Source of the DNA: Myxococcales bacterium
GTDB lineage: Bacteria > Myxococcota_A > Polyangia > Haliangiales > Haliangiaceae
Assembly (NCBI GenBank): GCA_028287135.1
Contig: JAQBQE010000048.1
Location: 22,789-86,788 of the forward strand
Direction of reading: 5' to 3'
Length of the DNA stretch: 64,000 bases
The stretch's first letter is position 1. Every line of letters starts with the position of its first letter. The notes beneath the pieces were generated by a model that saw only the letters and a list, made by a program, of their open reading frames with translations, was not told where the DNA came from and did no database searches. The position numbers and the translations under genes were made by a program. This document shows positions 35,205 to 46,511 of this stretch, piece after piece.

Positions 35205-36955
35205 TGGGCCTCGGCAGGCACCACTTTCACTTCGACGCGGCGGTTCTTGGCGTGGTTATCCGGGTCCTTGGGATCCGCCGGCTTCTGCCAGCCAAAGCCC
35301 GACACGGAGAACTGGTTCGGCTGCATCTTGAACTTGTTGACGAGCGCTTCCTTGACCGCGTTCGCGCGGCGGGTCGACAGCTCGTTGACCAGGCTCTCGT
35401 CCGCCGAACCGCGCATCGACGAGTCGGTGTGACCCGAGATCACGATGCGCGCCGCACCGAACTGACCCGCGAGCTTCGCGATCTCCTCGACCGTGTACTC
35501 GACGTTGCCGTCGTAGAACATCTCGCCCGAGCCGGCCTTCGCCGGGACCTTCTTGTAGATGTCGAACGAGTTCGGGAAGAAGTTGATGGTCACCGTCTTC
35601 GTGAGCACGGCGCTCTCGACGTTGACCTCGCTGCCCGTGGCCGGCGTGAACTTGAACTCGTACTCGTTGCGCGACTCGGCGTACTTCGGCTCCGCGCCGA
35701 GCTTCTTGATCACGGAGAAGTCCATGATCTTGTCGAACTCGACCTTGGTATCGACGGCGCGGATCGCCTTGTAGAGGAGGAACGCCGTGTTGTACGTGCG
35801 CTCGAAGTTGGTCGGGTTGCTCGAGACCAGGAAGAAGTCGCGGTTCTCGGCGTAGTTGGTCCAGTGCGCGTCGGCGAGCATGCTCGAGCCGGTGCCCGGC
35901 GGGAGGCTGTAGAAGTCGTCCATCAGCTTCGAGACGGCAGCCTTCTCGGCATCACCCTTCGACAGCGTGTCGGTCGCATCGAGGATCCCGCGGACGAGGC
36001 CCTCGATGATATCCGGGTTGTCACGCGCGAAGTCGGCGCGGGCAAACCACACGTCAGCGATCAGCTTGTTCGCCGTCGCGGTCGACACGAGCATCTTGTT
36101 GCCCATGCCGGGCTTCGTCAGGTTGTAGATGTCCGGCGCCCACGAGACGACCGCGGCGATGTCCTTGTTCTGGTTGAATGCAGCGGCTGCCTGGAAGGCA
36201 TCCTTCGTGAACTTCATCTTCACTTCGGACGGCTGCACGCCACCGTTCAGGAGGACGTTGAGCAGGAAGTAGTGCGAGGGCGAGTTCTGCGCGAGCACCA
36301 CGGTCTTGCCGCGGAGGTCGGTGACGCTCTTGATGGTGTCGCGAGCGACGATGCCGTCGCCGCCGTTCGACCAGTCGATCTGCTGATAGACGCGCGGCAT
36401 CGTGCGCGGGTCGCGCTTCAGGCGCTCGATGATCAGCGGCAGCATGTCGACCGTCGCCCAGCCGATGTGCACGGTGCCGTTGGCGACCGTGTTGCCCATG
36501 CTGACCGGATCGTCGATCAGGACGAGCTCGACCTGGAAGTCTCCGCCCTTGGCGTCCTTCCAGACCTTGCCCGCCTTCGCGCCGTTGTTCGCGAAGATGA
36601 TCGGAGCCCAGCCGGCCCACACGTTGACGGCGAACCGCACGACGCGCGGCTTGCCGAGGGCCTTGTACTCGGCGGTGCCGGGGACGGCGGGCAGGGTGGT
36701 CGCCGGCTCGAACGTGTACTCGGAGACCGTGGTCGCCGGAGCGTTCGGGTCGGGGTTCTCGGCCTGGGTTGCCGGCCCCGTGCCGGAGCCGGTCTTCTTG
36801 ACGATGTTCGGATCGATGAAGGCGCTGCCATCACCGCTGTCCGCCGTCTTCTTCTTCGCATTGCAGCGATAGAAGGCGAGGCCAACGAGTCCCGCCACGA
36901 CGGCGAGGACTGCGATGAAGAATGCCGGCTTTGGTTTCCCTGCTCCGTCCGCCAT
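35201..36955 (-). CDS. Membrane-anchored substrate-binding protein with C-terminal OmpA domain
   Basis: A 584-aa envelope protein. One membrane span (about 11-29) holds the N-terminus, and a Gly/Asp/Thr-rich linker runs to about 100. A SsuA/NMT1-type binding domain (about 105-420) contains 'VNVWAGWAPIIFANNG' and 'IDDPVSMGNTVANGTVHIG'. The C-terminal OmpA-like peptidoglycan-binding domain (about 455-580) has the key acid in GHTD (508-511) and an arginine in 'NRRVEVKV'. The cysteine after the span is not a lipobox. So the binding protein is fixed to the inner membrane at one end and probably to peptidoglycan at the other. It lies 2 bases after pspA and overlaps the permease gene. Confidence 0.9.
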   Translation of the reverse strand: MADGAGKPKPAFFIAVLAVVAGLVGLAFYRCNAKKKTADSGDGSAFIDPNIVKKTGSGTGPATQAENPDPNAPATTVSEYTFEPATTLPAVPGTAEYKALGKPRVVRFAVNVWAGWAPIIFANNGAKAGKVWKDAKGGDFQVELVLIDDPVSMGNTVANGTVHIGWATVDMLPLIIERLKRDPRTMPRVYQQIDWSNGGDGIVARDTIKSVTDLRGKTVVLAQNSPSHYFLLNVLLNGGVQPSEVKMKFTKDAFQAAAAFNQNKDIAAVVSWAPDIYNLTKPGMGNKMLVSTATANKLIADVWFARADFARDNPDIIEGLVRGILDATDTLSKGDAEKAAVSKLMDDFYSLPPGTGSSMLADAHWTNYAENRDFFLVSSNPTNFERTYNTAFLLYKAIRAVDTKVEFDKIMDFSVIKKLGAEPKYAESRNEYEFKFTPATGSEVNVESAVLTKTVTINFFPNSFDIYKKVPAKAGSGEMFYDGNVEYTVEEIAKLAGQFGAARIVISGHTDSSMRGSADESLVNELSTRRANAVKEALVNKFKMQPNQFSVSGFGWQKPADPKDPDNHAKNRRVEVKVVPAEAQ

Positions 36956-36957
36956 GA

Positions 36958-37725
36958 TTACTCCGTCACCTTCTGGGGCTCGCGTTCCTTGGTTTCCTCG
37001 GCCGGTCCGAGGTCCTTCGTCGTTGCGCTGATCGGCGTGGTCTCCGGAGCGCGCATCCCGAGCTCGACCTCGAGATCCTTCAGCGCATCATCGGCCATCG
37101 AGGCTTCCATCTTCTCCTCCGCCTTGATCTTGTCGATCCCCTCGTTCGAGAGGTCGGCTGCGACGCGCGCCTTGCCGCGGTTGCCGTCGATCTTGCGCTG
37201 GATGACGTCCTCGAGCTGACCGAAGTCCGTGGTGACGTCCATGTTGAAGCTCTGCGTCAGCTTCGCGACCTCCGCCTCGGCCTCGCTCATCTTGAGCTCG
37301 GAGTCGTAGCGGTGGATCTTGTCCTTGACCTCGACGAGCTTCTTGTTCGCGTACTGGATCTTCTTCAGATTGTTCGTGTACGCGGCCTCGTGCATCGCGA
37401 GCTGCTGCTTGTTCTCGTCGAGCTGCGTCTTGGCCTTCGTGAGCTGCAGGGCGAACGTGCCTGCGGTCTCGCGATCACCTGACTTGAGATAGGCCTTCGC
37501 CTGCGCAGTCAGCTTGTTGACCGACGTCTCGCCATCCTTGACCTGTCGACTCACGCGTTCGACGAGACCCCGGTATTGCTCGAGGCCAACGCGCCCCTCC
37601 TTCAGCTGTTCGACCGCCTGGTCGTACTCGTACTGCATCTGGGCGATCGGATCGGCCTCCCAGAAATAGTTCGCGAGCTTGTTGAGCTGAGCCCTGATCG
37701 CACCAAAGAACTTACCGAGAATCAT
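36958..37725 (-). CDS. pspA: PspA/IM30 (Vipp1) family membrane-remodelling protein
   Basis: A 255-aa, almost fully helical protein of the ESCRT-III-like PspA family, which polymerises on the inner membrane and guards it under stress. It shows the family's amphipathic helix 0 ('ILGKFFGAIRAQLNKLANYF') followed by long coiled-coil helices ('DPIAQMQYEYDQAVEQLKEG', 'KQQLAMHEAAYTNNLKK'). A helix ending 'EDVIQRKIDGNRGKARVAAD' and a disordered acidic tail close the protein. The ribosome site GGAGG lies 8 bases before the ATG. It is the first gene of the long minus-strand cluster and 108 bases from the divergent EI24-type gene. No pspF, pspB or pspC is next to it, so regulation differs from E. coli. 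Confidence 0.9.
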   Translation of the reverse strand: MILGKFFGAIRAQLNKLANYFWEADPIAQMQYEYDQAVEQLKEGRVGLEQYRGLVERVSRQVKDGETSVNKLTAQAKAYLKSGDRETAGTFALQLTKAKTQLDENKQQLAMHEAAYTNNLKKIQYANKKLVEVKDKIHRYDSELKMSEAEAEVAKLTQSFNMDVTTDFGQLEDVIQRKIDGNRGKARVAADLSNEGIDKIKAEEKMEASMADDALKDLEVELGMRAPETTPISATTKDLGPAEETKEREPQKVTE

Positions 37726-37766
37726 GCGAGGTCCCTCCGCGGACCGTGAAGGTACGAAGGACCCCG

Positions 37767-37827
37767 AGCCACCTCAAGCCAAGTGGGCATGATCCTACGC
37801 AGAACAGCACGTAGCTTGAGGTAGGCT
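37767..37827. promoter_or_regulatory. Imperfect inverted repeat in the pspA / EI24-gene divergent promoter region
   Basis: AGCCACCTCAAGC at 37767-37779 pairs with GCTTGAGGTAGGCT at 37814-37827 (9 bp perfect core CCTCAAGC/GCTTGAGG plus flanks, with one extra base). The arms are about 34 bases apart inside the 108-base region between two divergent starts. This spacing (about four helical turns between centres) suits an operator bound by a dimer pair or a looped regulator. No sigma-54 TGGC-N-TTGC element was found here. Function is inferred from position and symmetry only. Confidence 0.4.
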
Positions 37828-37833
37828 GGTCTG

Positions 37834-38589
37834 GTGACGGATCTCGCCCGAGGGTTCACCGACGCCGCGCGAGGCCTCGAGTTCCTGCGGAAGCATTCAT
37901 CCCTGTGGAAGTGGATCGTCGCTCCCGCCGTGATCACGCTGGTCCTCGTGATCGCCGCCATCCTCGGCGTCGCGAGTCTGACCACGCCGGTGGTCGCCTG
38001 GCTGACCGCGCACCTGCCGAGCTGGCTCGAAGGGATCGCGAGCTGGATCCTGACGATCGTCGTCTTCCTCGGGCTCGGGCTCGCTGCGCTGCTCCTGTTC
38101 GTCTCGGTCGCCGGCATGATCGCAGGACCGTTCAACGAGCTGCTCAGCGAGGCGGTCGAGGAGCGGCTGACCGGGCGCCCGGGACCACCGTTCTCGTTCG
38201 GCGCGTTCATGCACGGCGCCGTGCTCGGCACCATGCACGCGCTGCGTCGCCTGTTGACCACGCTGTTCGGGGTGGTGCTCCTGTTCGTGCTCGGCTTCAT
38301 CCCCGTCGTCGGGACGTTCGCCGCGATCATCGTCGGTGGCTGGTATGCCTCGCGCGGCGCAGCCTACGATGCGTATGACGCCGTGCTGTCGCGGCGCGAG
38401 CTCGCGTACAAGGACAAGCTGACATTCCTCGATCGCTATCGTGGTCGGTCGCTCGGCCTCGGCGTCGCGGTCGCCGGAATGCTGCTGGTGCCCGGGCTCA
38501 ACCTCGTCGCGCTCGGGATCGGCGCGGTCGGCGCCACGCTCGCGATCCACGATCTCGAGGCGGCTACTCGATCGACATCATCGACGTGA
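37834..38589 (+). CDS. EI24/CysZ-like multi-span membrane protein
   Basis: A 251-aa inner-membrane protein. It begins 'LARGFTDAARGLEFLRKHSS', typical of the EI24 domain (etoposide-induced protein 2.4 homologue, including CysZ), and has about six hydrophobic helices, with 'AGMIAGPFNELLSEAVEERL' as the conserved middle loop. Some family members move sulphate (CysZ); others are uncharacterised, so no substrate is claimed. The start is GTG. It is transcribed away from pspA and its 3' end overlaps the convergent lipoprotein gene by 26 bases. Being divergent from pspA, it might share envelope-stress control. Confidence 0.85.
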   Translation: MTDLARGFTDAARGLEFLRKHSSLWKWIVAPAVITLVLVIAAILGVASLTTPVVAWLTAHLPSWLEGIASWILTIVVFLGLGLAALLLFVSVAGMIAGPFNELLSEAVEERLTGRPGPPFSFGAFMHGAVLGTMHALRRLLTTLFGVVLLFVLGFIPVVGTFAAIIVGGWYASRGAAYDAYDAVLSRRELAYKDKLTFLDRYRGRSLGLGVAVAGMLLVPGLNLVALGIGAVGATLAIHDLEAATRSTSST

Positions 38590-39319
38590 CGGTCTGCGCA
38601 CCGACCATGACGTCGACGGTGTGCGGGTAGTACGCCTGCCCCGTGCCCGTGATCAGGTTCGGTCCGGGGACCGCGTTGAACATGACCGCGGCGACGTTGG
38701 GCAACTGTGTGGCGGAGCCGCTGAGAGTTCCACCCGCGTTGAAGTACCCGATGCCTTCGGGAGCCGGATCGACCGTGAACGTGGCGCCTGCCTCGCCGGT
38801 GCCGCCGCAGTTGAGGGACTGAACGACGAGCGTGCCGCGATCGGCGCGGCGCGTGTACGGCCCGAGCGCGTACAGCGCATTCATCGTCGCATTGTCTGCG
38901 ATCTCGAGCAGATTGATGCGCCCGGTGTCGACCGGGGTGTTGAGCGACCGGTACGTCGTTGTGAAGCCCGGCTTGGAGATCGTGAACAGGGGCGAGATGG
39001 CCGAGCCGCCGGTCGGCAGGTCGAGGATGAAGTCGCCCTGCGCGTTCGTCGTCATCGCACCGAGCACCTGGCTGCTTTCGGTTGCCACGACGGACACGGT
39101 GGCGATGTCGACGTACGTGCTGCGGAACATCTGGAACTGGATCGTCGTGCCCGAAATCCGCAGCGGATCGTCGACCATCGTCCGCACCGAACATGGCGGC
39201 GGAAACACCGCGGCATCGAACATCGCTCCGTCACCCACCGCGCTGTCGCCGGAGCGGGCATCGCCGAGCGGATCAAATGCGATGCGGCCGCAACCGGTGC
39301 CGACGATGACGAAGACCAC
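38564..39319 (-). CDS. Lipoprotein with a carboxypeptidase-regulatory-like beta domain
   Basis: A 251-aa predicted lipoprotein. Its hydrophobic start ends at a lipobox-like VGTGC followed by GRIAFDPL, a beginning I associate with many lipoproteins of this group. GTG 39319 leaves a very short, uncharged signal. The frame is open farther upstream but has no ATG, GTG or TTG before the previous gene's stop, so the start is uncertain. The middle ('VATESSQVLGAMTTNAQGDF') looks like a carboxypeptidase-regulatory beta fold. No function is known. It is last in the minus-strand group with a sensor kinase, NtrC regulator and beta-barrel protein. Confidence 0.65.
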   Translation of the reverse strand: MVFVIVGTGCGRIAFDPLGDARSGDSAVGDGAMFDAAVFPPPCSVRTMVDDPLRISGTTIQFQMFRSTYVDIATVSVVATESSQVLGAMTTNAQGDFILDLPTGGSAISPLFTISKPGFTTTYRSLNTPVDTGRINLLEIADNATMNALYALGPYTRRADRGTLVVQSLNCGGTGEAGATFTVDPAPEGIGYFNAGGTLSGSATQLPNVAAVMFNAVPGPNLITGTGQAYYPHTVDVMVGAQTVTSMMSIE

Positions 39320-39360
39320 GTAGTTCAGCGTGCGGCCACGAGACGGTGCGGCTCGAACGA

Positions 39361-40710
39361 TCAGAACAGCGCCTGCGCTTCGAGCCCGATCACGACGCCG
39401 AGGTTGTCGATGGAGTGATAGCGGTGGCCGACGAGGTCGATCAGCGGCGCATGCAGTGGGTTGACCTCGCGCGACCCGGGGTTGACCACGTCATTGGTCG
39501 CGTCCTCGCAGTCACCGCCGCTCGTCCCGCACGTCGGTAGATCGATGCCGGCGTCCGCGAAGCTGATCACGTGGTCGGTCTTCCAGGCGATGTCGACGAT
39601 CGCTGCAAACCGGACGTGCTCTCCGAGCGACGCGCGCACGGCCATGCGACCCGCGGTCTCGAGGTAGTTCTCGATGTTCGAGATGCCGGGGTGGCTCTGC
39701 GACTGGAACCCCGGGTCGGTCGGATCGCGGTCGAGGATCAGCGAGCCGCCGCCGCGGCTATCGCCGGCGTACGCGAACGGCTCCCACATCTCGCTGTAGT
39801 CGCGACCCTCGAAGTGGCCGACGATCCGCGCACCGAGGTCGACGGAGATCCGGTTGCCGGTCTGCTTGTCGTCGAGCGCATAGGTCTCGATGCCGAACGC
39901 GACGCCGCCGGTCTGGGACAGCTTGCTGTTGGTCGAGCCGAAGCCGGGGTCCTGGAACAGCGAGGTGTCCTTGACCGCGATCGGCGTCTGCCAGAACACC
40001 TCGAACCAGCCCTCGGTCCACGAGAACTGGCGGTCCATGCTCGTCCACAGCCGCAGCTCGTGGACGCCCTTGCTGACCCCGGTCTCCGAGCTCGGATCGC
40101 GTGCATCGAACCGCATCACGCGACCGACGGCGAACCGCAGCTCGGCACCGATCTTCCAGGTCGGCTTGGTGTCATCCCGGCGCTGGTTCATCAGCGCGAA
40201 GTTCAACCCCGCGTGGATCTGATCGAGCCCGCTGCGCGAGACGCCACGGAACACCAGGTCGCCCGGGGGAGGGGCCGAGGGGTCGCGTGCATCGAAGCCC
40301 GCCGAGGGCAGCAGGCCGTCCTGCAGCGTCGACGAACCCGCGCGATCGACGCCGCTGGCCAGCTCGAGCTCGCGCGCCTGACCGATCACGATCGGAAGCG
40401 CGAGCGAGAGCCAGGTGTCGCGGAAGATGCCGACCTCGGCGCGCGGGGTCAGCACGTGCCGGTACTGGTGGAACGCGAGATCGTTGTGGCGGGGGATGCC
40501 GCCGAGCGGATCGGTGCCCGGCGAGCCGGTGTCCTCGCGCTGGAGCACGGAGCGGTCGAGCTCGTACGCGTAGTCGAGCCGGATGTGGAGGCTCATCGGC
40601 GCGCCCTCGACGCCCGCGCTCGGCACGAGGGAGTCGGGATTCGCGGCGGCTGTCCCGGCCACGAGGCCGATGATCGCTAGCGGGCGGAGCACCGACCAAA
40701 ACGGTAACAC
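39361..40710 (-). CDS. Outer-membrane beta-barrel protein
   Basis: A 449-aa protein with a signal peptide (cleavage near TAAA-NPD). Many amphipathic strands follow ('[14 protein letters not shown]', '[15 protein letters not shown]') and a terminal Phe (LEAQALF) marks an outer-membrane barrel. Two short loops rich in Cys/Asp ('[16 protein letters not shown]') are probably extracellular. I do not recognise a specific transport family. It follows the NtrC-type regulator by only 3 bases, so it may be co-transcribed with it or be part of the output of that two-component system. Confidence 0.75.
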   Translation of the reverse strand: MLPFWSVLRPLAIIGLVAGTAAANPDSLVPSAGVEGAPMSLHIRLDYAYELDRSVLQREDTGSPGTDPLGGIPRHNDLAFHQYRHVLTPRAEVGIFRDTWLSLALPIVIGQARELELASGVDRAGSSTLQDGLLPSAGFDARDPSAPPPGDLVFRGVSRSGLDQIHAGLNFALMNQRRDDTKPTWKIGAELRFAVGRVMRFDARDPSSETGVSKGVHELRLWTSMDRQFSWTEGWFEVFWQTPIAVKDTSLFQDPGFGSTNSKLSQTGGVAFGIETYALDDKQTGNRISVDLGARIVGHFEGRDYSEMWEPFAYAGDSRGGGSLILDRDPTDPGFQSQSHPGISNIENYLETAGRMAVRASLGEHVRFAAIVDIAWKTDHVISFADAGIDLPTCGTSGGDCEDATNDVVNPGSREVNPLHAPLIDLVGHRYHSIDNLGVVIGLEAQALF

Positions 40711-40713
40711 GGC

Positions 40714-42180
<1,467 letters not shown>

Positions 42181-42195
42181 CGCGGTCAGCCTACC

Positions 42196-42464
42196 TCACT
42201 CGGCGTTCTCGCGCTCGGTGCGCGGCGCATCCGGCAGCTGCGCGTCCAGCGATTCCCGGTATCGCACACAGCCCGCATGAACGGGGGCCACGCAGGGACC
42301 ACCGGCGTTGGATCGGAGGTCTCCGGCAACAGGCCCCACAGGGCCGGCTGGTGCCAGCACAGGTCGTGCCCCGTGGTGTCTCGATGAGCGCGGATCCCGG
42401 CTCGCAGCCGGGTGACCTCTGCGATCAGCTGGTCGCGCGACATCGAGGCGAGATCGTCGTCCAT
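42196..42464 (-). pseudogene. Small conserved gene broken by one missing base
   Basis: From ATG 42464 the reading begins 'MSRDQLIAEVTRLRAGIRAH', then 'HDLCWHQPALWGLLPE' and reaches 'PPFM'. It then slides into nonsense unless the frame is changed by one base, after which it reads 'GCVRYRESLDAQLP', 'DAPRTERENAE' and a TGA at 42196. One extra G in the run near 42271-42276 would restore a continuous protein of about 89 aa with 'FMRGCVRYR' at the joint. Either the gene carries a single-base deletion or the sequence has an error. The protein looks like a small cytoplasmic conserved hypothetical. It sits between the NtrC gene and a kinase gene with gaps of 15 and 23 bases. Confidence 0.6.
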
Positions 42465-42487
42465 GCGAGCGAGTATGCCCGAGCGGG

Positions 42488-44113
42488 TCAGGCTCGCCCA
42501 CCGGCGAGCACGCGCTCGAGCTCCGCACGATCGACCGGCTTGGTGAGATGGGCGTCGAAGCCGGCGGCGTGGGCGCGCGCGACGTCCTCGGGCTGGCCGT
42601 AGCCGCTGACCGCGACGATCTGAAGGTCGGTCTCGCCCGCCTCGCGCAGCCTGGTCGCGACCTCGTACCCGCTCATGCCCGGCAGGCCGAGATCGAGTAG
42701 CAGGATCTCCGGATGCTGTGCCTGGACCGCCGCGAGCGCCGTCGGTCCGTCGCCTGCGGTCGCGACGTCGTGGCCCCAGGCGGAGAGCAGCATCGAGAGC
42801 ATGCGCGTCGCATCTTCGTTGTCATCCACGATCAGCACGCGGCGGCGCGGAGCGTGGGCCGCGGGCGTGGCGGACGGCGGGGTCGGGCGCGGCCGATCGA
42901 TCCGGCCGGGTAACCACACCGTGAACTCCGATCCTCGACCCTCGCCTTCGCTCGTCGCGGAGACCGTGCCGCCGTGGAGCTCGGCCAGCTTGCGCACGAT
43001 GGTGAGCCCGATGCCGAGGCCGCCTTGCGTCCGGGCGAGTGACTGATCGACCTGGACGAACAGATCGAACAGCCGCGGGAGGGTCGCGGGATCGATGCCG
43101 ATGCCGTCGTCGCGAATCACGATCTCCACGCCGCCCTCGCGCGGGGCCGTGGCGACCCGGATGTGTCCGCCCCTGGGGGTGTACTTGATCGCGTTGTGGA
43201 CGAGGTTCGTGATCACCTGCTCGAGCCTCAGCGCGTCTGCCTCGACCCACAACGGTTCGAGCGACAGCGTCAGCTCCTGATGCTTCGCCGTGATCTGCCC
43301 CTGCAGGGTGGAGATCGCGTGGTGGACCAGGCTCGAGACCTCGACGGGAGCCTTCTCGAGCACGATCACGCCGCGCGTGATCCGCGAGACATCGAGGAGA
43401 TCATCGACGAGCCTCGCGATCTGGCCGATGCTTCGCTCGAGGACGCCACGCGCCATCCGCACGGTCGACACATCCTCCGGGTGGTGCTCCATCAGCTCGA
43501 GCGACGCGGCGGCGGGGGCCAGTGGATTGCGCAGCTCGTGCGCGAGGGTCGCTAAGAAGATGTCCTTGCGCCGATCGGACTCCTCGAGCGCGGCGTAGAG
43601 CCGGGCGCGCTCGATCGCGAACGCGACCAGGTAGGCGACCGCGTTCGCCAGCTCGAGGTCCTCCGACGCGAGGCGGTGCGGTTGCTCGTAGTACATCATG
43701 AACTTGCCGACCAGGCGCTCGCCGTACATCAGCGGGATGAACGCGACCGACCGGATCCGCTCCGCACGGAAGATCGGGAACAGCGGCGTCAGCGTCTCGT
43801 CGAGCTCGACGTCCTCGATCAGGATCGCTCGCGGATCGGGGTCGTCGAGGGACCACGGGAAGTGTCCTTCGACGGCGTGTCGGTAGGTATCGGAGAGGCC
43901 TCGCCAGGCCAGGAAGCGCGCGACTCCACCGGAATCGAGCAGCAGGATCGACGAGCGCTCGACACCGAGGATCGTGTTGAGCGCCGACAGGGCCGGCTCG
44001 TAGATCTCCTGGGCCGCACGGGCTCGGCTGATCTCGCGCACGAGATCCACGAGCGCCGACAGCTGGCGGATCAGCGGAGACGAGCGGCCCGTCGTCGGCG
44101 ACGGAATGGCCAT
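42488..44113 (-). CDS. GAF-domain hybrid histidine kinase with C-terminal receiver
   Basis: A 541-aa soluble kinase with no membrane span. The GAF sensor is at about 25-175 ('IRSVAFIPLMYGERLVGKFM'), the phosphoacceptor is His192 in 'LATLAHELRNPLAP', and the ATP-binding domain has 'ITNLVHNAIKYTP' and 'GLGIGLTIVRKLAE'. A Pro-rich linker leads to a receiver (about 420-541) with Asp in 'ILLLDLGLPGMSG' and Lys in 'HLTKPVD'. This is a common myxobacterial cytoplasmic hybrid kinase. It lies between a membrane kinase and the NtrC-type regulator, so cross-talk or a phosphorelay is plausible but unproved. Confidence 0.93.
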   Translation of the reverse strand: MAIPSPTTGRSSPLIRQLSALVDLVREISRARAAQEIYEPALSALNTILGVERSSILLLDSGGVARFLAWRGLSDTYRHAVEGHFPWSLDDPDPRAILIEDVELDETLTPLFPIFRAERIRSVAFIPLMYGERLVGKFMMYYEQPHRLASEDLELANAVAYLVAFAIERARLYAALEESDRRKDIFLATLAHELRNPLAPAAASLELMEHHPEDVSTVRMARGVLERSIGQIARLVDDLLDVSRITRGVIVLEKAPVEVSSLVHHAISTLQGQITAKHQELTLSLEPLWVEADALRLEQVITNLVHNAIKYTPRGGHIRVATAPREGGVEIVIRDDGIGIDPATLPRLFDLFVQVDQSLARTQGGLGIGLTIVRKLAELHGGTVSATSEGEGRGSEFTVWLPGRIDRPRPTPPSATPAAHAPRRRVLIVDDNEDATRMLSMLLSAWGHDVATAGDGPTALAAVQAQHPEILLLDLGLPGMSGYEVATRLREAGETDLQIVAVSGYGQPEDVARAHAAGFDAHLTKPVDRAELERVLAGGRA

Positions 44114-44164
44114 GACGCTGCTGGGTGCAATCGACGTGCCCCCAGCTCCTCCGCGACGAGGGTG

Positions 44165-46492
44165 TCAGCCGTCGCTCGACTCGATGCTGCTGGGCGGTGC
44201 GATCGCCATCACCGCGGAGTCCTCGGGTGGGATGGTCTCGACGCGCGACGCCGACTCATCCATCGTGCCGGTCGTCGCGACGGCTCCGGCGAGCGGGGCA
44301 GGCAGGGGTGTGGCGTCGCCACGTGAGGCGCTCAACGTCTCGAGCCTGCCGGTCTCGGTGATGTCCTCGACCTTGTTCGCCGGGACCGGCTCGGCGGCGG
44401 GCAAGAACACCGAGAACGTCGAGCCCTGGCCGATCGTCGAGCGCACCTCGATCGTTCCGCCGTGCTGGTTGATGATCCGGTGGCTGATCGCGAGACCGAG
44501 GCCGGTGCCCTTCTGCTTCGTCGTGTAGAACGGGATGAACAGCTTCTTCAGGCGATCGCGCGGGATGCCGATGCCGGTGTCGCGGAACCGGACCTCGGCG
44601 AACTGACCGTACCCGAGCCGCGAGCGCCGCCGGCGGGTCGACAGGATCTCGAGCGTGCCGCCGTCGGGCATCGCCTGCATCGCGTTCTGCCCGAGGTTCA
44701 GGAACACCTGCATCAGCGATTCGGGATCGCCGGCGATCTCGGGGAGCTGCTCGTCGAGCCGGACCCGGAGCTCGACGTTCTTGATCTGCGGCTCCTGGCG
44801 CAGCAGCTGCTCGGTCTTGCGCACGACCTGGTTCAGATCGACCTTGTCCGCGCCTTCACGACCCGGGCGTTCCGCGCGCGCGTAATCGAGGAACCGCGTC
44901 ACGACGTTGTTCAGCCGATTCGCTTCCTCGACGATGATCTCGAGGAACTCGCGGGTGTCGGCCGTCGACGCGGCCGACCGATGCCCACCCTCCGAGGTGA
45001 TCAGCAGCTGCGCCGCACCCTTGATCGCACCGAGCGGGTTCCGGATCTCGTGGGCGAGGCCCGCGGCCATCTCGCCGAGCGCGGCCAGACGATCGCGCTC
45101 CTTGACCCGCTCGTACGCCTGGCTCGATTCGATCACGCGTGCGGCGCCGATCGCGAGCTGACGGAACACGTCGATGTCATCGGCGTCGAACGCGCTCTCG
45201 GTGCGATCGTCACGCAGGCAGAACAGCCCGAGCAACCATGGACCTTGCTCGGTCTCGGCGGAGCCGAGCAACGGAAACACGAGATCTGCGCCGAGCTCGA
45301 GGAGCCGGCTGCGCAGCGCGATCAGCGGCGCCCGCTTGGCCTCCGCGTCGGGCGTGCCGCCGAGCTCGTCGATCTCGCGCGACAGCTGGTCGCGCTCGAC
45401 GTAGCCGCCGCGGATCCGGTCGAGCAGGCCGCGCTCGGCGTTCGCATCGAGGCGCTCTGGCGCGACCTGACCGATCACGCCCGCGCGGTCGAAGCCGGCA
45501 CCGTCGGAGTCGAGCAGGTACACCGCCGCTTCGGTGACGCGGCGTGATTCCTCGAGCGCCGTCATGATCCGCTCGGTCATGTCCTGGACGTCGACGACCC
45601 CGGGGAGCTCTCGTCGCACGGTCTCGAGCCGGCCGCGGAGCTCGGTGCGCTGCCGCAGCAGCCACCGGTTGATCCCGTTCTCGAGCCAGTTCCGCACCGG
45701 CTCGAACAGGATGAGGATCACGAACGACGCGACCAGCGCGTTGAGGAGGTAGAGGCCCTTCTGGCCGCCGCCGATCCAGTACAGGAGGAAGCCGTAGACC
45801 GCCCACAGCAACACGACGAGCGTGCCGAGCACGGCCATCTTGCCGAGCAGCTCGTTGAGATCGATCAGCCGGTTGCGGAACAGCGTCTGCGACAGAAAAT
45901 ACAGGTAGAGGATGCCGAGCACGTTGCCGACGGCGGGCCACGCGACGCCGAACCGCGGCAGCACGTCGGTCAGGGTCAACGTGGTCGCGACGAACCCACC
46001 GAGCGTGAGGTAGCCGACCCGCGTGCGCTCCACGCGCTTGGTCGACGCGCGATACATCATCCACATGTCCCAGACGCAGCGGTACAGACCGCCGAATACG
46101 TAGGTGCCGAACGGGATCAGGAAGTAGACCGACTCGTGAATCGGCTGCGCGATCGCCGAGTACACCAGACCGGCATAGGCGAGCAGCGTCCACGCGATCG
46201 TCACGCGCGGTCCGCGCTTTGGCCCACCGATCGAGGGCTGGGCGAGGAAGATCCGGAAGAACCGGATCGCGGTCACCGGGATCGTGGCCGCCGCCCACAG
46301 GGCGAGCCAGCGCATCACCGGGCTCTCGGTGGTGGCATCGATGAACGTGCACAGGTGCCAGATCGAGACGGTGAACGTCAGCGTCGCGAACGACGTGTAC
46401 ATCCGGTCGCGCCGCGAGCGCAGGAGCACCGACGCGCCGATCGCGAGGATCAGCAGCGCAGCGAGCAGCGCAGAGACCGCCTGGACGTCCAC
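44165..46492 (-). CDS. NtrB-like membrane sensor histidine kinase with 7-span N-terminus and GAF domain
   Basis: A 775-aa kinase. The N-terminal 270 residues hold about seven to eight hydrophobic spans. A coiled-coil connector and GAF-like domain follow (about 300-455), then the kinase core with His481 in '[17 protein letters not shown]', '[16 protein letters not shown]' and '[13 protein letters not shown]'. A 90-residue Ala/Pro/Thr tail closes the protein. The phrase '[16 protein letters not shown]' is typical of NtrB/PilS-type kinases that pair with NtrC regulators. The start is GTG 46492, just beyond a hairpin terminator of the upstream gene. It opens the minus-strand group that ends with the beta-barrel protein and lipoprotein. 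Confidence 0.92.
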   Translation of the reverse strand: MDVQAVSALLAALLILAIGASVLLRSRRDRMYTSFATLTFTVSIWHLCTFIDATTESPVMRWLALWAAATIPVTAIRFFRIFLAQPSIGGPKRGPRVTIAWTLLAYAGLVYSAIAQPIHESVYFLIPFGTYVFGGLYRCVWDMWMMYRASTKRVERTRVGYLTLGGFVATTLTLTDVLPRFGVAWPAVGNVLGILYLYFLSQTLFRNRLIDLNELLGKMAVLGTLVVLLWAVYGFLLYWIGGGQKGLYLLNALVASFVILILFEPVRNWLENGINRWLLRQRTELRGRLETVRRELPGVVDVQDMTERIMTALEESRRVTEAAVYLLDSDGAGFDRAGVIGQVAPERLDANAERGLLDRIRGGYVERDQLSREIDELGGTPDAEAKRAPLIALRSRLLELGADLVFPLLGSAETEQGPWLLGLFCLRDDRTESAFDADDIDVFRQLAIGAARVIESSQAYERVKERDRLAALGEMAAGLAHEIRNPLGAIKGAAQLLITSEGGHRSAASTADTREFLEIIVEEANRLNNVVTRFLDYARAERPGREGADKVDLNQVVRKTEQLLRQEPQIKNVELRVRLDEQLPEIAGDPESLMQVFLNLGQNAMQAMPDGGTLEILSTRRRRSRLGYGQFAEVRFRDTGIGIPRDRLKKLFIPFYTTKQKGTGLGLAISHRIINQHGGTIEVRSTIGQGSTFSVFLPAAEPVPANKVEDITETGRLETLSASRGDATPLPAPLAGAVATTGTMDESASRVETIPPEDSAVMAIAPPSSIESSDG

Positions 46493-46511
46493 CGCGGCAG
46501 TCTAGCTCCCG

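Noticed and set aside
34892..37219. A 775-residue plus-strand frame opposite the permease, binding protein and pspA
   Set aside because: Antisense to three genes; composition is typical of shadow frames.
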